Positions 1 through 9,150 are shown, numbered from the stretch's first letter. The stretch: DNA of 64,000 nucleotides from Limimaricola cinnabarinus (GCF_002723615.1 NZ_KZ304952.1:62001-126000); one strand, 5' to 3'. The notes: generated by a model from the letters alone, not told the origin. Numbers and translations: made by a program.

Positions 1-405
1 GACCAGTGGCTGATGTGGCAGATGGGGGGGCTGGGGCCGATGGCGGGACAGGCGCATCACTTCCTGCACTACGCCCCCGCCATGTCGCCGCCCCAGGACA
101 TCCCCTATGCCAAGGACCGCTACCGCGCCGAGGTCGCCCGGCTCTACGGTGTGCTCGACCGGCAGCTCGCGGCGAATGAATTCGTGGCCGGGGCGGAGTT
201 CACCATCGCCGACATGGCCTGTTTCCCATGGGCGCGGCTCTGGGCACGGCAGGAGCAGAAGATCGAGGATTTCCCGCATATGCGCCGCTGGCTCGACACG
301 CTGGAGGCCCGCCCCGCCTGCGCGCGCGGCGTCGCGCTGCATCTCGACAAGCGGCAGGGCACGGCCAGCCCCGACCAGCAGAAACACATGTTCGGGCAGC
401 GTTAG
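1..405 (+). CDS. Glutathione S-transferase, C-terminal part (5' end outside window)
   Basis: The reading frame is open from base 1, so this is the 3' part of a gene that begins before the window. The visible 134 residues are the all-helical C-terminal domain of a glutathione S-transferase. The opening run WQMGGLGPMAGQAHHF is typical of the YfcG/Ure2p-like (nu) bacterial class, and FTIADMACFPWA is the buried helix-capping motif of the fold. Family members conjugate or reduce glutathione-linked substrates in the cytoplasm; the substrate cannot be read from this fragment. The internal ATG at 13 is not the true start, because homology continues upstream of it. A strong hairpin follows the stop codon. 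Confidence 0.85.
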   Translation, partial: DQWLMWQMGGLGPMAGQAHHFLHYAPAMSPPQDIPYAKDRYRAEVARLYGVLDRQLAANEFVAGAEFTIADMACFPWARLWARQEQKIEDFPHMRRWLDTLEARPACARGVALHLDKRQGTASPDQQKHMFGQR

Positions 406-415
406 ACACGCGAAA

Positions 416-439
416 CGCCGGGCGCCATGGCGCCCGGCG
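416..439. terminator. Perfect hairpin between convergent GST and yciB
   Basis: CGCCGGGCGC, CATG, GCGCCCGGCG form a perfect 10-base stem in the gap between two converging genes. There is no T-run, so termination in either direction is inferred from its position and stem strength. Confidence 0.5.
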
Positions 440-473
440 GTCGATCGCTTTCGGAACGGCGCAGCCCGCGCGG

Positions 474-1073
474 CTACTCCTCGGGCTGGATCATGTAGCT
501 CTGCAACGCCGCAATCTGCAGCCACAGGAAGACGAAGAGCACCGCCGGAAAGGCGAAGGTCTCGATCTTGACCCACATCTCCTCGGACTGGGTGCGCCAG
601 ACGAACTCGTTGGCCAGCGCCAGCGCCGCGAACATCGCCGCCAGCCTCCGGGTCAGCTTGAGCCAGCCCTCGTGGCGCATCGGCAGCGCCTCGCCCATCA
701 TCCATTCGAGCGGGCTGCGGCCCAGCGCCAGCCCGGCCCCGAGGATCGCGGCGAAGAGGCCGTAGACGATGGTGGTCTTCATCATGAAGAACCGCTCGTC
801 GTTGAACCACGCGGTCAGCCCGCCGAAGAAGATCACCATGAAGGCGGTGAAGACCTGCATCCGGCTCAGCGCCCCGGTCAGCGCCCAGAGCGCCGCCATC
901 GCGGCGAGCAGGATCGGGATGAAGATCAGCGTGGCGAGGATGAAGCCCGAATACTCGGTCCCCGCGATCACGAAGCTGTCCTCCTTGAGCCGCAGATAGA
1001 CGAGGAAGAAGGCCAGCGTCGGGCCCAGTTCCAGCGCCTGCTTGAGCCAGGGGCTGATGTTGCGTTGCGCCAT
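474..1073 (-). CDS. yciB: YciB-family inner-membrane protein (septation protein A)
   Basis: A 199-residue polytopic membrane protein of the YciB/IspZ family, linked in other bacteria to cell-envelope maintenance and septation. About five hydrophobic segments are visible, the first within residues 12-25. Family signatures include KQALELGPTLAFFLVY near the N-terminus, a central TAWFNDERFFMMKTTIVYG stretch and a FVWR motif in the last third. The start at 1073 (MAQRN) is chosen over an upstream in-frame ATG because AAGGAG lies nine bases before it and the upstream extension has no membrane-protein character. The gene stands alone, convergent with the GST and divergent from the MgtC-like gene. Confidence 0.9.
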   Translation of the reverse strand: MAQRNISPWLKQALELGPTLAFFLVYLRLKEDSFVIAGTEYSGFILATLIFIPILLAAMAALWALTGALSRMQVFTAFMVIFFGGLTAWFNDERFFMMKTTIVYGLFAAILGAGLALGRSPLEWMMGEALPMRHEGWLKLTRRLAAMFAALALANEFVWRTQSEEMWVKIETFAFPAVLFVFLWLQIAALQSYMIQPEE

Positions 1074-1228
1074 CCACGGTCTCCTTGGTCCTGCCGGCAC
1101 CAGCGCGCCGATCGCGGCCAGACATAGGCATTCGCGCGCCCGGGGGCCAGTCTCAGGCACCGCGACGCGCCCGGAACGCGGCCCGGTGATCCGCCGTTGT
1201 CACACAAACGTCAGAGGAGTCCCGCCCC

Positions 1229-1714
1229 ATGTTCGAAGCGTTGCAAGCCGATCTCGCCTCCGGTTTTAAGGCCACCGGCCCATGGGTGGCGGCAATGCGC
1301 CTGATGGCGGCGATCGTGCTGGCCGGGCTGATCGGCGTGGAGCGCGAATGGCGCGGCAAGCCCGCGGGCCTCAGGACCCACATCCTCGTGGGCCTCGCCG
1401 CCGCGCTCTTCGTGATGCTGGGACAGGAGGTCACGCAGCTCGATTTCGGCGGCACCGACGACAAGCGGATCGACCCGCTGCGCCTGATCGAGGCGGTGAC
1501 CTCGGGCGTGGCCTTTCTCGCGGCGGGCATCATCTTCACCACCAAGGGCGAGGTGCGCAACATCACCACCGGCGCGTCACTGTGGCTCGCCGGCGCGGTG
1601 GGCCTGGGCTGCGGCGCGGGACAGATCCCGCTCGCCGCGATGGCGAGCGTGATGGTGGTGGTGGTGCTGATGCTCCTGCGCGAGGTCGAGCGGATGCTCG
1701 GCTGGCACGACTAG
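1229..1714 (+). CDS. MgtC/SapB-family membrane protein
   Basis: A 161-residue hydrophobic protein of the MgtC/SapB family. The signature GLIGVEREWRGKPAGLRTH followed by a hydrophobic helix lies at about residues 31-60, and three further helices follow. It is the short form that lacks the C-terminal ACT-like domain of Salmonella MgtC. MgtC proteins are associated with growth at low magnesium and with modulation of ATP synthase or other membrane partners; the role here is unknown. GAGGAG precedes the ATG by about a dozen bases. Its stop codon shares the tetranucleotide CTAG with the stop of convergent ftsY. Confidence 0.88.
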   Translation: MFEALQADLASGFKATGPWVAAMRLMAAIVLAGLIGVEREWRGKPAGLRTHILVGLAAALFVMLGQEVTQLDFGGTDDKRIDPLRLIEAVTSGVAFLAAGIIFTTKGEVRNITTGASLWLAGAVGLGCGAGQIPLAAMASVMVVVVLMLLREVERMLGWHD

Positions 1715-2997
1715 GCCAGATCGCCCTCCGCCCCGGTGAGCGCGCGGGCGAATTCCTCGGGGTCGAAGGGTGCCAGATCGTCGATCTGCTCGCCCACCCC
1801 GATCGCATGGATCGGCAGGCCGAAGCGGTCGGCCAGCGCCACGAGAACGCCGCCGCGCGCCGTGCCGTCGAGCTTGGTCATCACCAGCCCCGAGACATCG
1901 GCGATGTTGCGGAAGATCTCGACCTGCGAGAGCGCGTTCTGCCCCGTCGTGGCGTCGAGCACCAGCAGCGTGTTGTGCGGCGCGTCCGGGTCCTTCTTGC
2001 GGATCACCCGGACGATCTTCGACAGCTCCTCCATCAGGTCGGAGCGGTTCTGCAGGCGTCCGGCGGTGTCGATCAGCAGAAGATCCGCGCCATCGGCCTG
2101 CGCCTTGGCCATCGCGTCATAGGCGAGGCTGGCGGGGTCGGTGCCCTGTGGCGCGGTCATCACCGGCACGCCGGCGCGGTCGCCCCAGATCTGAAGCTGT
2201 TCGACGGCCGCCGCGCGGAAGGTATCGCCCGCGGCGATCACCACCGACTTGCCCGCCGCGCGGAACTGGCTCGCGAGCTTGCCGATCGTCGTGGTCTTGC
2301 CAGAGCCGTTGACGCCGACGACCAGCACCACCTGCGGCGTCTTGGCATAAAGCGGCATGGGGCGCGCCACCGGCTCCATGATCCGGGTGATCTCGCCCGC
2401 CAGAAGATCCTTGAGCTCGGGCACCGAGAGCTTCCGGCCCATCCGCCCCTCGGCGATGTTGGCGGTGACGCGCAGCGCCGTCTCGACGCCCATGTCGGAC
2501 TGGATCAGCAGCTCTTCGAGCCGCTCCAGCATTGCGTCGTCGAGCTCCCGGCGCGGCGCGGCGGCGCTGCCCTTGCCGAAGAGGCGGCCCAGCAGGCCGG
2601 GCTTTTCGGGCTCGGGCGCTGCCGGAGCAGGCTCCGGTTCGGACGCGGGTTCAGATGCGGGTTCGGGCACAGGTTCCGGCGCGGGCGTCTCGGGCACCGC
2701 CGGTTCGGGCGGCGTCACCGGGGCGGCGGGCATGCCCGGCGTCACCGGCGGGGCGACGGGCGGCTCGGCATCCGGCGTCGCCGGGCGCGGCCCGGCGGGG
2801 GCGCTGGGCTCGGGGCGCGGATCGGGCTCCGGTTCGGCCGTCGTCTCGGGCGCGGGTGTGGGTGCGGCCTCCTGCCGGGGCGCCTCCGTCTCCGGCGCTT
2901 CGGCCTCGGCCCCCTCCTCGACGATTTCCTCGAGCCCGCGATCGAGCTTGGAGGAGGAGGTGAAGAGCCGGTCTTTGAGTTTTCCGAAAAAGGACAT
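1711..2997 (-). CDS. ftsY: Signal recognition particle receptor FtsY
   Basis: A 428-residue SRP receptor GTPase that docks ribosome-nascent-chain-SRP complexes at the inner membrane. The NG domain fills the C-terminal two thirds: P-loop [13 protein letters not shown] with its lysine at residue 234, then DTFRAAA, DTAGR and [10 protein letters not shown]. The N-terminal A region, about residues 20-130, is an acidic run of Pro, Glu and Ala, as in many alphaproteobacteria. The start MSFFGKLK at 2997 is preferred over an ATG 14 codons upstream because the family begins with such a membrane-binding amphipathic stretch. Confidence 0.96.
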   Translation of the reverse strand: MSFFGKLKDRLFTSSSKLDRGLEEIVEEGAEAEAPETEAPRQEAAPTPAPETTAEPEPDPRPEPSAPAGPRPATPDAEPPVAPPVTPGMPAAPVTPPEPAVPETPAPEPVPEPASEPASEPEPAPAAPEPEKPGLLGRLFGKGSAAAPRRELDDAMLERLEELLIQSDMGVETALRVTANIAEGRMGRKLSVPELKDLLAGEITRIMEPVARPMPLYAKTPQVVLVVGVNGSGKTTTIGKLASQFRAAGKSVVIAAGDTFRAAAVEQLQIWGDRAGVPVMTAPQGTDPASLAYDAMAKAQADGADLLLIDTAGRLQNRSDLMEELSKIVRVIRKKDPDAPHNTLLVLDATTGQNALSQVEIFRNIADVSGLVMTKLDGTARGGVLVALADRFGLPIHAIGVGEQIDDLAPFDPEEFARALTGAEGDLA

Positions 2998-3115
2998 GCG
3001 CCGCCCGGTCCTGCTGTCTTTGGATATACGCTTTCCCACCTAACGCTTGCGGTGGGTCTTGGAAAGGGAGGCGCGCGCGGGCGAGACTGCCCGGTGTCGC
3101 CATATCGGATTCGCC

Positions 3116-4159
3116 ATGCCGCTCGCCTTCGCCACGGCCACGCTTCTGCCGCTGCCGCTGATCGCGGCGGCGATGCTGTGGGGCGGCGCTTGGGCGCTTG
3201 CCGCCCCGCTGGCGCTGGCGCTGCTGACGGCGGCGCTCGACGAGATCGGCGCGCGGCTGGCGCCGCCGCGGCCGGGGGCCGAGTTTCCCGCCTCCGCCGC
3301 GCTCACCCTCGCGATCGGCCTGTCGCATTTCGCGCTGCTGGGCGGGGCGGTCTGGGCGCTGTCGGGCGGCTGGCTCACCCTTGGGGAAAAGGCCGGTCTC
3401 TTCGCCGCCGCCGGGCTCTGGCTCGGGCAGGTGAGCAACGCCAACGCCCATGAGCTGATCCACGCGCCTGCGCGCGGCCCCCGCCGTCTCGGCATCGCGG
3501 TCTATGTCTCCTTGCTGTTCGGCCATCACGCCTCGGCCCATCCGCTGGTGCATCATGTCCGGGTCGCCACGCGCGACGATCCGGCCACGGCCCGGCGCGG
3601 CGAAGGGTTCTGGCGCTATGCGCCGCGCGCCTGGCGCGGCGGGTTTCGCGAGGGGCTGCGTATGGAAAGCGCAAGGCGGCGCGGGCATCCGCGCTGGCGT
3701 CACCCTTATCTTCTTTACGCAGGCGGCGCGGCGCTGGCGCTCGGCCTTTCGGCGCTGCTGGCCGGCTGGCGCGGGGTGGCTGCGCATCTGGCATTGGCGG
3801 GCTTTGCCCAGCTTCAGCTGCTCCTGTCGGATTATGTCCAGCATTACGGGCTGGAGCGCGCGCGCGGCGAAGGTGGCCGGATCGAGCCGGTCGGGGCGCG
3901 GCACAGCTGGAACAGCCCGCATCCCGTCTCCTCATGGATGATGCTGAACGCGCCGCGCCATTCCGATCACCACGCCCGCCCCGCCCGGCCCTACCCGGCG
4001 CTCGATCTGCCCGAAGCCGCGCCGATGCTGCCGCGCAGCCTGCCGGTGATGGCCTGCCTCGCTTTGTGGCCGCGCTTCTGGCGGCGGGTGATGGACCCGC
4101 GCGTCGCGGCATGGCGCGCCGCCGGTCGCGAGGGGCTGGCGGCACGGGCCGCGGAATGA
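3116..4159 (+). CDS. AlkB-type membrane fatty-acid desaturase/alkane 1-monooxygenase
   Basis: A 347-residue integral-membrane non-heme di-iron enzyme. The N-terminal third is a set of Leu/Ala-rich helices. The histidine boxes of the alkane 1-monooxygenase branch are present in order: HELIH at residues 112-116, HHASAHPLVHHVRVAT from 137, and NAPRHSDHH near 277-286. These residues bind the two irons that activate O2 for terminal hydroxylation of alkanes or similar chains. No rubredoxin gene, the usual electron donor, lies in the window. The start at 3116 (MPLAF) is chosen because the upstream in-frame region is hydrophilic and overlaps the ftsY promoter. The next gene starts in an ATGA overlap with the stop. 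The substrate is uncertain. Confidence 0.85.
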   Translation: MPLAFATATLLPLPLIAAAMLWGGAWALAAPLALALLTAALDEIGARLAPPRPGAEFPASAALTLAIGLSHFALLGGAVWALSGGWLTLGEKAGLFAAAGLWLGQVSNANAHELIHAPARGPRRLGIAVYVSLLFGHHASAHPLVHHVRVATRDDPATARRGEGFWRYAPRAWRGGFREGLRMESARRRGHPRWRHPYLLYAGGAALALGLSALLAGWRGVAAHLALAGFAQLQLLLSDYVQHYGLERARGEGGRIEPVGARHSWNSPHPVSSWMMLNAPRHSDHHARPARPYPALDLPEAAPMLPRSLPVMACLALWPRFWRRVMDPRVAAWRAAGREGLAARAAE

Positions 4160-4581
4160 GACGATGCGGCATGAGCATCCGCCGAGTCAGCGCCCCCCTC
4201 CTGCTCGCGCTTTGCATGGCCCAGCCCGGCGCCGCGCAGGAGCGGCAGCCGCTCGACGCCGATGAGTTCGAGGCGCGGGTGGTCGGGCGCACCCTCACCT
4301 ATCACAGCCGCGGCGCGCCCTACGGCATGGAGCGCTACGGCCCCGACCGGCAGGTGACGTGGTCCTTTCTCGACGGGCGCTGCCTCGACGGGACATGGTA
4401 TCCCGAGGCCGATGCGATCTGTTTCGCCTATGAGGACGGGACCGGCCCGGAATGCTGGCGCTTCTTCGACGAGAACGGGCGGCTGAGCGCCGAATTCGTC
4501 AACGATCCCGAAATGCCGCAGCTCTACGAGATGCAGGACAGCGAGACGCCGCTGTCGTGCCAGCCGCGCGTCGGCGTCTGA
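4156..4581 (+). CDS. Small exported protein of unknown function coupled to the alkB-like gene
   Basis: A 141-residue protein if it starts at 4156, where ATGA overlaps the stop of the alkB-like gene; the alternative ATG at 4171 gives 136 residues and a cleaner signal peptide. The N-terminus is a Sec signal ending in QPGAAQ. The mature part has four cysteines (in DGRCLDG, DAICFAY, PECWRF and LSCQP) and many aromatics, suggesting a compact disulfide-stabilised periplasmic domain. I do not recognise the family beyond conserved hypothetical proteins of Rhodobacteraceae. Overlap implies co-translation with the hydroxylase, but a functional link is only inferred. Confidence 0.75.
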   Translation: MRRCGMSIRRVSAPLLLALCMAQPGAAQERQPLDADEFEARVVGRTLTYHSRGAPYGMERYGPDRQVTWSFLDGRCLDGTWYPEADAICFAYEDGTGPECWRFFDENGRLSAEFVNDPEMPQLYEMQDSETPLSCQPRVGV

Positions 4582-4606
4582 AAGCGGCGCGGCGGAGCGC
4601 GCGGGC

Positions 4607-5089
4607 CTACTCCTCCAGCACCGAGATGGCGCCATTGCGCTCGATATAGGCGCAAGGCACGTCCTCGATGCGCGCATAGCCCTGCATGCGCAGCTTCTGC
4701 TCAAGGTCGCGCCGCCCCATATGGGCGTGCTTCAGCACCGCCTCGTCGAGCGTGCCGTCGCGGATCACCTCGAGCGGCCTTCCCTTCACGAGATTGGAGA
4801 ACCCCTCGCTGCGTACCGCGAGCTGCCCCAGCAGGATCCAGAGCAGGCCGAGCACCACGCAAGCCGCCAGAACCGGGCCGATCGGCGCGTTGCCGGTCAG
4901 GGCCCGGCTCAGGCTGGAGCCGATCAGCAGGGTCAGGATCAGGTCGATCACCGTCGTGTCGGCGAGCGATTTGCGCGGCAGGCAACGAAACAGCGCCGTG
5001 GCAAAGACAAAGACCACGACCGCGCGCAGGCTCACCTGCAGCACGGTCAGGTCGGATGAGGCGTCGCCGAGTATGTTCGTGAGATCCAT
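4607..5089 (-). CDS. DUF421 (YetF-like) membrane protein
   Basis: A 160-residue protein with three predicted membrane helices in its first half, including a VVVFVFATALFRCLPRK stretch and TVIDLILTLLIGSSLSRAL. A cytosolic DUF421 domain follows, with KGRPLEVIRDG and the C-terminal motif DLEQKLRMQG. YetF-type proteins are linked to membrane and spore physiology in Bacillus, but no molecular activity is established. The start at 5089 places the first helix at the expected distance from the N-terminus. The gene is downstream of xseA on the same strand, 23 bases apart, and may be co-transcribed with it. Confidence 0.85.
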   Translation of the reverse strand: MDLTNILGDASSDLTVLQVSLRAVVVFVFATALFRCLPRKSLADTTVIDLILTLLIGSSLSRALTGNAPIGPVLAACVVLGLLWILLGQLAVRSEGFSNLVKGRPLEVIRDGTLDEAVLKHAHMGRRDLEQKLRMQGYARIEDVPCAYIERNGAISVLEE

Positions 5090-5112
5090 CTGCCCTGCCC
5101 CGTCTTGCGCCG

Positions 5113-6660
5113 CTACAGCAACGTGCCCTGCTCGGGCGGCGGTGGCGCGGGCTTGGAGCCGCGCTTGGGCCGCGCGGCCGCCCCGGCCTGCACCCGCCCG
5201 TCGGCGAACTCGATCTCGAGCACCGTCGCCGCCTGCGCCGCCGCGACGCCGGTGACCACCGCGCCGTCGCCGCGCACCACCGCGTAGCCGCGCGCCAGCG
5301 TCGCCTCGTAGCCCAGCGTGTCGCGCAGCCGCTCCAGCGCCATGAGACGCTCGCGCTGCCGCTCGATCCGGGTGGTGACGAGATCGGGGCGCAGCCGCGC
5401 CGCGAGCCGGTCGAAATCGCGCCGTTCGCGCCCGATCGCGGCATCGAGCGCCGTGGCGCTGAGCCGCAGCCCCTGCAGCCGCAGCCGCTTTTGCGCGAGG
5501 CCTGCGCGATGCGCGCCCGGCAGCCGCGCGGCGGAAGAGCCGAGCCGGTCGCGCCCGCGCTCCACGGCGCGGGCGACGAGACCGGGGCGCAGCGGATGGT
5601 CCGACAGCTCGATCCGCTTCTTCGCGATGGCCGCGCGCAGCGCGCCGGGCAGCCGCGTGTCGAGCGCGTCGAGCCGTTGCGCCGGCCCCATCAGCAGCGC
5701 ATCGGGGCGCGGCAGGGCGCGCGACAGATCGCGCAGCCGCTCGGCCCGCCGGTCGAGCCCGGCGCGGGCGGACTGCGCCAGCCGCGCGCCGAACTGCGCC
5801 AGATCGGCCTGCAGCTCGGCGCGCACCGGCACCGCCATCTCGGCGGCGGCGGTGGGCGTCGGCGCGCGCCGGTCGCTGGCATGGTCGATCAGCGTGGTGT
5901 CGGTCTCGTGCCCCACCGCCGAGATCAGCGGGATCGCGCTTTCGGCGGCGGCGCGCACCACGATCTCCTCGTTGAAGCCCCACAGATCCTCGATCGAGCC
6001 GCCGCCGCGCGCGACGATCAGAAGGTCGGGGCGCGGCAGCGCGCCGCCCGGGGTCATCGCGTTGAAGCCGCGGATCGCGGCGGCGACCTCGGCGGCCGAG
6101 GCCTTGCCTTGCACCGCCACCGGCCAGACCAGCACCTTGCGCGGGAAGCGGTCGCGCAGCCGGTGCAGGATGTCGCGGATCACCGCGCCGGTGGGCGATG
6201 TCACCACGCCGATGATCTCGGGCAAATAGGGGATGGGCCGCTTGCGCCCCTCGTCGAACAGCCCCTCGGCGGCCAGCGCCTGACGCCGCTTTTCCAGCAT
6301 CGCCATCAGCGCGCCCGCCCCCGCGGGCACCACCTCCTCGACATTGAGCTGGTAGCGCGATTGCGAGCCGAAAGTGGTCATCCGCCCGGTGGCGATGACC
6401 TCCATCCCCTCCTCGGGGCGATGCGCCAGCTTGGAGACCTGCCCCTTCCAGCTCACGGCGGAGAGCACGGAGCGGTCGTCCTTGAGGTCGAAATACATGT
6501 GCCCGGTGCGCGCCACGGTCACCCTTCCGACCTCGCCGCGCACGCGGACATGGCCGAATTCGCCCTCGATGGTCTTCTTCACCGCGCCCGAGATCTCGGA
6601 CACGGTGAACTCATGCGCGTTACCGCCCGGCGCGGGGCCGTCATCTTCGAACAGGTCCAT
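5113..6660 (-). CDS. xseA: Exodeoxyribonuclease VII large subunit
   Basis: A 515-residue large subunit of exonuclease VII, which degrades single-stranded DNA together with the small subunit XseB, not encoded here. The N-terminal OB-fold occupies roughly residues 10-110, with FTVSEISGAVKKTIEGEFG and VRVRGEVGRV. The catalytic domain carries IGVVTSPTGAVIRDILHRL, IVARGGGSIEDLWGFNEE and SAVGHETD. A long Arg-rich coiled-coil region follows, and the C-terminus ends in a Pro/Lys-rich tail. The start at 6660 (MDLFEDD) is supported by AAGGGG five bases upstream; an ATG six codons earlier has no such site. Confidence 0.96.
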   Translation of the reverse strand: MDLFEDDGPAPGGNAHEFTVSEISGAVKKTIEGEFGHVRVRGEVGRVTVARTGHMYFDLKDDRSVLSAVSWKGQVSKLAHRPEEGMEVIATGRMTTFGSQSRYQLNVEEVVPAGAGALMAMLEKRRQALAAEGLFDEGRKRPIPYLPEIIGVVTSPTGAVIRDILHRLRDRFPRKVLVWPVAVQGKASAAEVAAAIRGFNAMTPGGALPRPDLLIVARGGGSIEDLWGFNEEIVVRAAAESAIPLISAVGHETDTTLIDHASDRRAPTPTAAAEMAVPVRAELQADLAQFGARLAQSARAGLDRRAERLRDLSRALPRPDALLMGPAQRLDALDTRLPGALRAAIAKKRIELSDHPLRPGLVARAVERGRDRLGSSAARLPGAHRAGLAQKRLRLQGLRLSATALDAAIGRERRDFDRLAARLRPDLVTTRIERQRERLMALERLRDTLGYEATLARGYAVVRGDGAVVTGVAAAQAATVLEIEFADGRVQAGAAARPKRGSKPAPPPPEQGTLL

Positions 6661-6699
6661 GCCCCTTACCTGCACCATGCCGCGCGGGGGGGCAACGGG

Positions 6700-7065
6700 T
6701 CAGAACCCGTCGCTGCCCTCACTGCCCTCGCCGTAGAGCCAAGCCGAGTATTCCCGCGCGGCGAGGCCGGTCATGAAGGTCTGCACGCCGCGCGCGGAGC
6801 TCAGATCCGGCTGGATGCGGCCGCGCGAATTCTGTTCGAGATATTGCGCGGCGGAGATCAGCCCGCGGCGCGTGCCCGGCCCCCAGGCCGCATCGATCGC
6901 GCTGTCGTAGAAGCCGCCGAAGCTCAGCTCTTCCTGCAAAGCGCGCCGGGTGCGGGGGGAGAGCTGCATGAAGATCGCGCCCAAAGGATCGTCCTGCGCC
7001 ATCGCGGCGGTGGCACCCAGCCCGAGACCGAACGGGATCATGGCGAGAAAATGGCGTCTTTGCAT
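6700..7065 (-). CDS. Small exported protein with peptidoglycan-binding-like fold
   Basis: A 121-residue protein with a twin-residue (QRRHFL) start, a hydrophobic signal stretch and a cleavage site around TAAMAQ. The mature part, with LSPRTRRALQEELSFGGFYDSAIDAAWGPGTRRGL, is reminiscent of the short three-helix peptidoglycan-binding domain found in exported Rhodobacteraceae proteins, in which an N-x-x-D/G-x-W/F-G-P-x-T repeat is common. It probably sits in the periplasm. The start at 7065 is chosen because GGGAG precedes it and it places the signal at the N-terminus. It lies just upstream of xseA and divergent from purD. Confidence 0.7.
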   Translation of the reverse strand: MQRRHFLAMIPFGLGLGATAAMAQDDPLGAIFMQLSPRTRRALQEELSFGGFYDSAIDAAWGPGTRRGLISAAQYLEQNSRGRIQPDLSSARGVQTFMTGLAAREYSAWLYGEGSEGSDGF

Positions 7066-7262
7066 AAGGTTACTCTCCCTGTTAAACCAAGAGTTGCATC
7101 CCATATCGCTGTTGCCCGCGCCAGTCGCGAGGGCCTTTGCGCGCCGGCCCCGGCCCGCGGCGTGTCCGATCGGCCACAGCGCATATGCGCCCCCCGCGCC
7201 ATTGCCCCGAAGCGCGGGCGCGCCTAAAAGCGCCCCGACGGCAAGCTTGCGGGAGACGCGCC

Positions 7263-8537
7263 ATGAACATCCTCATCCTCGGGTCCGGCGGGCGCGAACA
7301 TTCCATCGCCTGGGCCGTGCTGCAGAACCCCAAATGCGACCGGCTGATCGTCGCACCCGGCAATGCCGGGATCGCGCGGATCGCCGAATGCGCCGATCTC
7401 GACATTCTCGATGGCGACGCGGTGGCGGGCTTTGCCGCCGAGAACGCGGTGGATCTGGTCATCATCGGCCCCGAAGCGCCGCTGGCCGTCGGCGTGGCCG
7501 ATGCCTGCCGCGCCGCCGGGCTGAAGGTTTTCGGCCCCTCCGCCGCGGCCGCGCGGCTCGAAAGCTCGAAGAGCTTCACCAAGGCGATCTGCGACGCTGC
7601 GGGCGCGCCGACCGCGGGCCATGCGCATTTCACCGATCTGGCCACCGCGCGCACCTATCTCGAACGCCAGCCCATGCCGATCGTGATCAAGGCCGACGGG
7701 CTGGCCGCGGGCAAGGGCGTGGTCGTGGCGACCGAGCGCGATCAGGCGCAGGCCGCGCTCGATCACATGTTCGGCGGCGAATTCGGCGCCGCCGGCTCCG
7801 AGGTGGTGATCGAGGAGTTCATGGAAGGCGAGGAGGCGAGCTTCTTCGTCCTCGTCGATGGCGAGACCGTGCTGCCGATCGGCACGGCGCAGGACCACAA
7901 GCGCGTGGGCGATGGCGACACCGGCCCCAACACCGGCGGCATGGGCGCCTATTCCCCCGCGCCGATCCTCGATGAAAGCGTCGCGCAAAAGGCGCTCGAC
8001 GAGATCATCCGCCCCACCATGCGCGAGATGGCGCGGCGCGGCACGCCCTATTCGGGCGTGCTCTATGCCGGGCTGATGATCCAGAACGGCCAGCCGCGCC
8101 TCGTCGAATACAATGCCCGCTTCGGCGATCCCGAATGCCAGGTGCTGATGATGCGGCTCGGCGGGCAGGCGCTCGACCTGATCCAGGCCTGCGCCGAGGG
8201 GCGGCTTGATGGCATGGAGGCGCATTGGGCCGATGATCACGCGCTGACCGTCGTGCTCGCGGCGAAAGGCTATCCGGGCAGCTACGACAAGGGCTCCGTG
8301 ATCGGCGGGCTCGACGCGCTGGAGGGCAGCGCCTCGGCCATGGTGTTCCATGCCGGCACGGCGCTGCGCGAGGGCAAGGTCACGGCCAATGGCGGGCGGG
8401 TGCTCAACGTCACCGCGCGCGGCGAGACGCTGGCCGAGGCCCGCGCGGCGGCCTACCGCATGGTCGAGGCGATCGACTGGCCCGAGGGCTTCTGCCGAAG
8501 CGACATCGGCTGGCGGGCGCTGCCCGAGAGGGTCTGA
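7263..8537 (+). CDS. purD: Phosphoribosylamine-glycine ligase
   Basis: A 424-residue GARS enzyme that joins phosphoribosylamine and glycine using ATP, the second step of purine synthesis. The protein opens with [15 protein letters not shown], the classic N-domain motif. The ATP-grasp domain contains [31 protein letters not shown], and the metal-binding [15 protein letters not shown] motif. Length matches the monofunctional bacterial family. GGGAGA precedes the ATG. It is a single gene ending in a strong intrinsic terminator, convergent with carD. Confidence 0.97.
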   Translation: MNILILGSGGREHSIAWAVLQNPKCDRLIVAPGNAGIARIAECADLDILDGDAVAGFAAENAVDLVIIGPEAPLAVGVADACRAAGLKVFGPSAAAARLESSKSFTKAICDAAGAPTAGHAHFTDLATARTYLERQPMPIVIKADGLAAGKGVVVATERDQAQAALDHMFGGEFGAAGSEVVIEEFMEGEEASFFVLVDGETVLPIGTAQDHKRVGDGDTGPNTGGMGAYSPAPILDESVAQKALDEIIRPTMREMARRGTPYSGVLYAGLMIQNGQPRLVEYNARFGDPECQVLMMRLGGQALDLIQACAEGRLDGMEAHWADDHALTVVLAAKGYPGSYDKGSVIGGLDALEGSASAMVFHAGTALREGKVTANGGRVLNVTARGETLAEARAAAYRMVEAIDWPEGFCRSDIGWRALPERV

Positions 8538-8567
8538 ACGCCCTCGCCCACGGCCGGACAGGCAACG

Positions 8568-8600
8568 AAAAGGGCCGCACCTTCAAGGTGCGGCCTTTTT
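8568..8600. terminator. Intrinsic terminator of purD
   Basis: A run of A, then GGCCGCACC, a TTCAA loop, GGTGCGGCC and five T residues. The A-run before the stem mirrors the T-run after it, so it can act in both directions for convergent purD and carD. Confidence 0.9.
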
Positions 8601-8637
8601 CGCATCGGTCCCGACGCTTCGGCTCAGGCCCTTGACC

Positions 8638-9150
8638 TCAGGCGGCGGCGGCGCGGCTCACCAGAACGCCGTCGATCTCGCGCGCGGCGGCGGTCTCGTC
8701 GCTGCCGGAAACGGCGGCGATCTCGCGGATCAACCGCTCGAGCGCGGCCTCGTAGAGCTGGCGCTCGGAATAGGACTGCTCGCGCTGGTCATCGGCGCGG
8801 TGCAGGTCGCGGACCACCTCGGCGATGGCGATCAGGTCGCCCGAGTTGATCTTCTGCTCGTATTCCTGCGCCCGGCGCGACCACATCGCCTTCTTGACCT
8901 TGGCCTTGCCCTTGAGCGTCTTCATGGCATGGGCCACGACATCGGGCGAGGAGAGCGAGCGCAGCCCGGCTTCGGTGGCCTTGTGGGTGGGCACGCGCAG
9001 CGTCATCTTGTCCTTCTCGAAGGAGATCACGAAGAGCTCGAGCGACATGCCCGCCACTTCCTGCTCCTCGATCGAGACGATCTTGCCGACGCCATGCGCC
9101 GGGTAGACGACGAAGTCATCGGGACGGAATTCGTTCTTCTTCTTGCTCAT
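8638..9150 (-). CDS. carD: CarD/CdnL-family RNA polymerase-binding transcription factor
   Basis: A 170-residue protein of the CarD/CdnL family, which binds the RNA polymerase beta subunit and stabilises open complexes, notably at rRNA promoters. The N-terminal interaction domain starts with EFRPDDFVVYPAHGVGKI, and the DNA-binding helical domain contains KKAMWSRRAQEYEQKINSGD, the conserved W-S-R-R segment. The start at 9150 (MSKKK) follows AGGAAGG and replaces an upstream ATG with no site. The block helicase-S4-fdxA-carD on one strand is a familiar arrangement in this family, though the 233-base gap before carD suggests its own promoter. Confidence 0.94.
   Translation of the reverse strand: MSKKKNEFRPDDFVVYPAHGVGKIVSIEEQEVAGMSLELFVISFEKDKMTLRVPTHKATEAGLRSLSSPDVVAHAMKTLKGKAKVKKAMWSRRAQEYEQKINSGDLIAIAEVVRDLHRADDQREQSYSERQLYEAALERLIREIAAVSGSDETAAAREIDGVLVSRAAAA

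Noticed and set aside
13-405. ATG at 13 as the true start of the GST
   Set aside because: The conserved family motif begins before it, so the gene is cut by the window edge.
2640-2930. Repetitive Pro/Glu coding tract in ftsY as a possible frameshift or error
   Set aside because: The frame is continuous and such acidic A-domains are normal for FtsY.
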